Notes under the pieces: generated by a model
Seen by the model: only the letters and a program-made list of their open reading frames with translations
The model's database searches: none
Told to the model about the DNA's origin: nothing
Shown: piece by piece, positions 63,876 through 64,000 of the stretch
How the letters are laid out: every line of letters begins with the position of its first letter
Position numbering within the stretch: position 1 is the first letter of the stretch
Made by a program: the position numbers and the translations under genes
Assembly: GCF_900104455.1 (NCBI RefSeq)
Contig: NZ_FNHB01000001.1
Coordinates: forward strand, 248,001 to 312,000
DNA length: 64,000 nt
Origin: Dendrosporobacter quercicolus
GTDB taxonomy: Bacteria; Bacillota; Negativicutes; DSM-1736; Dendrosporobacteraceae
Direction: 5' to 3'

Positions 63876-64000
63876 TGGACGAAAAAAATGAATGTCAACA
63901 ACCACAGCAGGCCGTCGCGTTAAGCTATGATCATGAAAAAAGTTCAGCGCCTAAGATTGTGGCCAAAGGAGCTGGCTATGTCGCAGAACAAATATTACAT
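63875..64000 (+). CDS. FlhB C-terminal-like protein YlqH (partial)
   Basis: The first 42 residues run to the window edge. AVALSYDHEKSSAPKIVAKG followed by AGYVAEQI matches the cytoplasmic C-terminal domain of FlhB/YscU-type export switches, without the membrane part or the NPTH loop seen so far. Its ATG overlaps the preceding stop as TAATG, so it is coupled to the FliK-like gene. Confidence 0.85.
   Translation, partial: MDEKNECQQPQQAVALSYDHEKSSAPKIVAKGAGYVAEQILH

Overview
The window reads as chromosomal DNA of an endospore-forming diderm Firmicute, most likely a Negativicutes/Sporomusa-type organism. Sporulation genes are scattered through it (a SpoIIP-family hydrolase, spoIVA, a 25-codon spoVM, ylbJ, spoVS). 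Gene order in the ylb and smc-ftsY-ylxM-ffh-rpsP-ylqC-ylqD-rimM-trmD-rplS-rbgA-rnhB-ylqG-ylqH blocks follows Bacillus/Clostridia. A secreted TonB C-terminal-domain protein points to an outer membrane. The taxonomic call is inference from gene content; no rRNA is present.

Layout. 1-11.4 kb: DUF1614 protein plus SpoIIP-family protein, radical-SAM/PDZ DUF512 protein, der, plsY, gpsA, spoIVA, then pheB-hom-thrB for the aspartate-to-threonine branch. 11.4-18.1 kb: an accessory patch with an orphan M15 peptidase, two paralogous TctC/Bug lipoproteins without membrane permease genes, a TonB-domain protein, two small multi-pass membrane proteins, decayed coding fragments, a family of imperfect repeats, tRNA-Pro(GGG) and a universal stress protein. 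18.4-25.7 kb: MoxR ATPase with VWA protein, a small unknown protein, class III aminotransferase with a START-like protein, M42 peptidase, gamma-carbonic-anhydrase-like protein, ndk and PduO-type adenosyltransferase. 25.7-31.8 kb: spoVM, a divergent BirA-box-controlled bioH-like/bioC pair (bioH carries a frameshift), an EF-G paralogue, tRNA-Gln and tRNA-Pro(CGG), and a DUF4127 protein. 31.9-38.6 kb: rsmD-coaD, a coiled-coil protein, ylbJ, a patatin, tmcAL and ackA.

38.7-49.2 kb is a fatty-acid block: yceD-rpmF under a consensus promoter, then fapR-plsX-fabH-fabK-fabD-fabG-acpP, a second FabK-like flavoprotein, fabF, rnc and a radical SAM protein. FapR is the expected malonyl-CoA-sensing repressor, and an inverted repeat sits at its own promoter. 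49.3-64 kb holds spoVS, structured intergenic elements, smc-ftsY, the SRP genes ylxM-ffh, ribosomal protein and tRNA-modification genes, lepB, rbgA, rnhB, a FliK-like YlqG and the start of the FlhB-like YlqH.

I did not find a CRISPR array, a prophage, an intact insertion sequence or a clearly new multigene system. The most unusual content is the 11.4-16.4 kb patch, the spoVM micro-gene, the frameshifted bioH and the folded elements upstream of smc.
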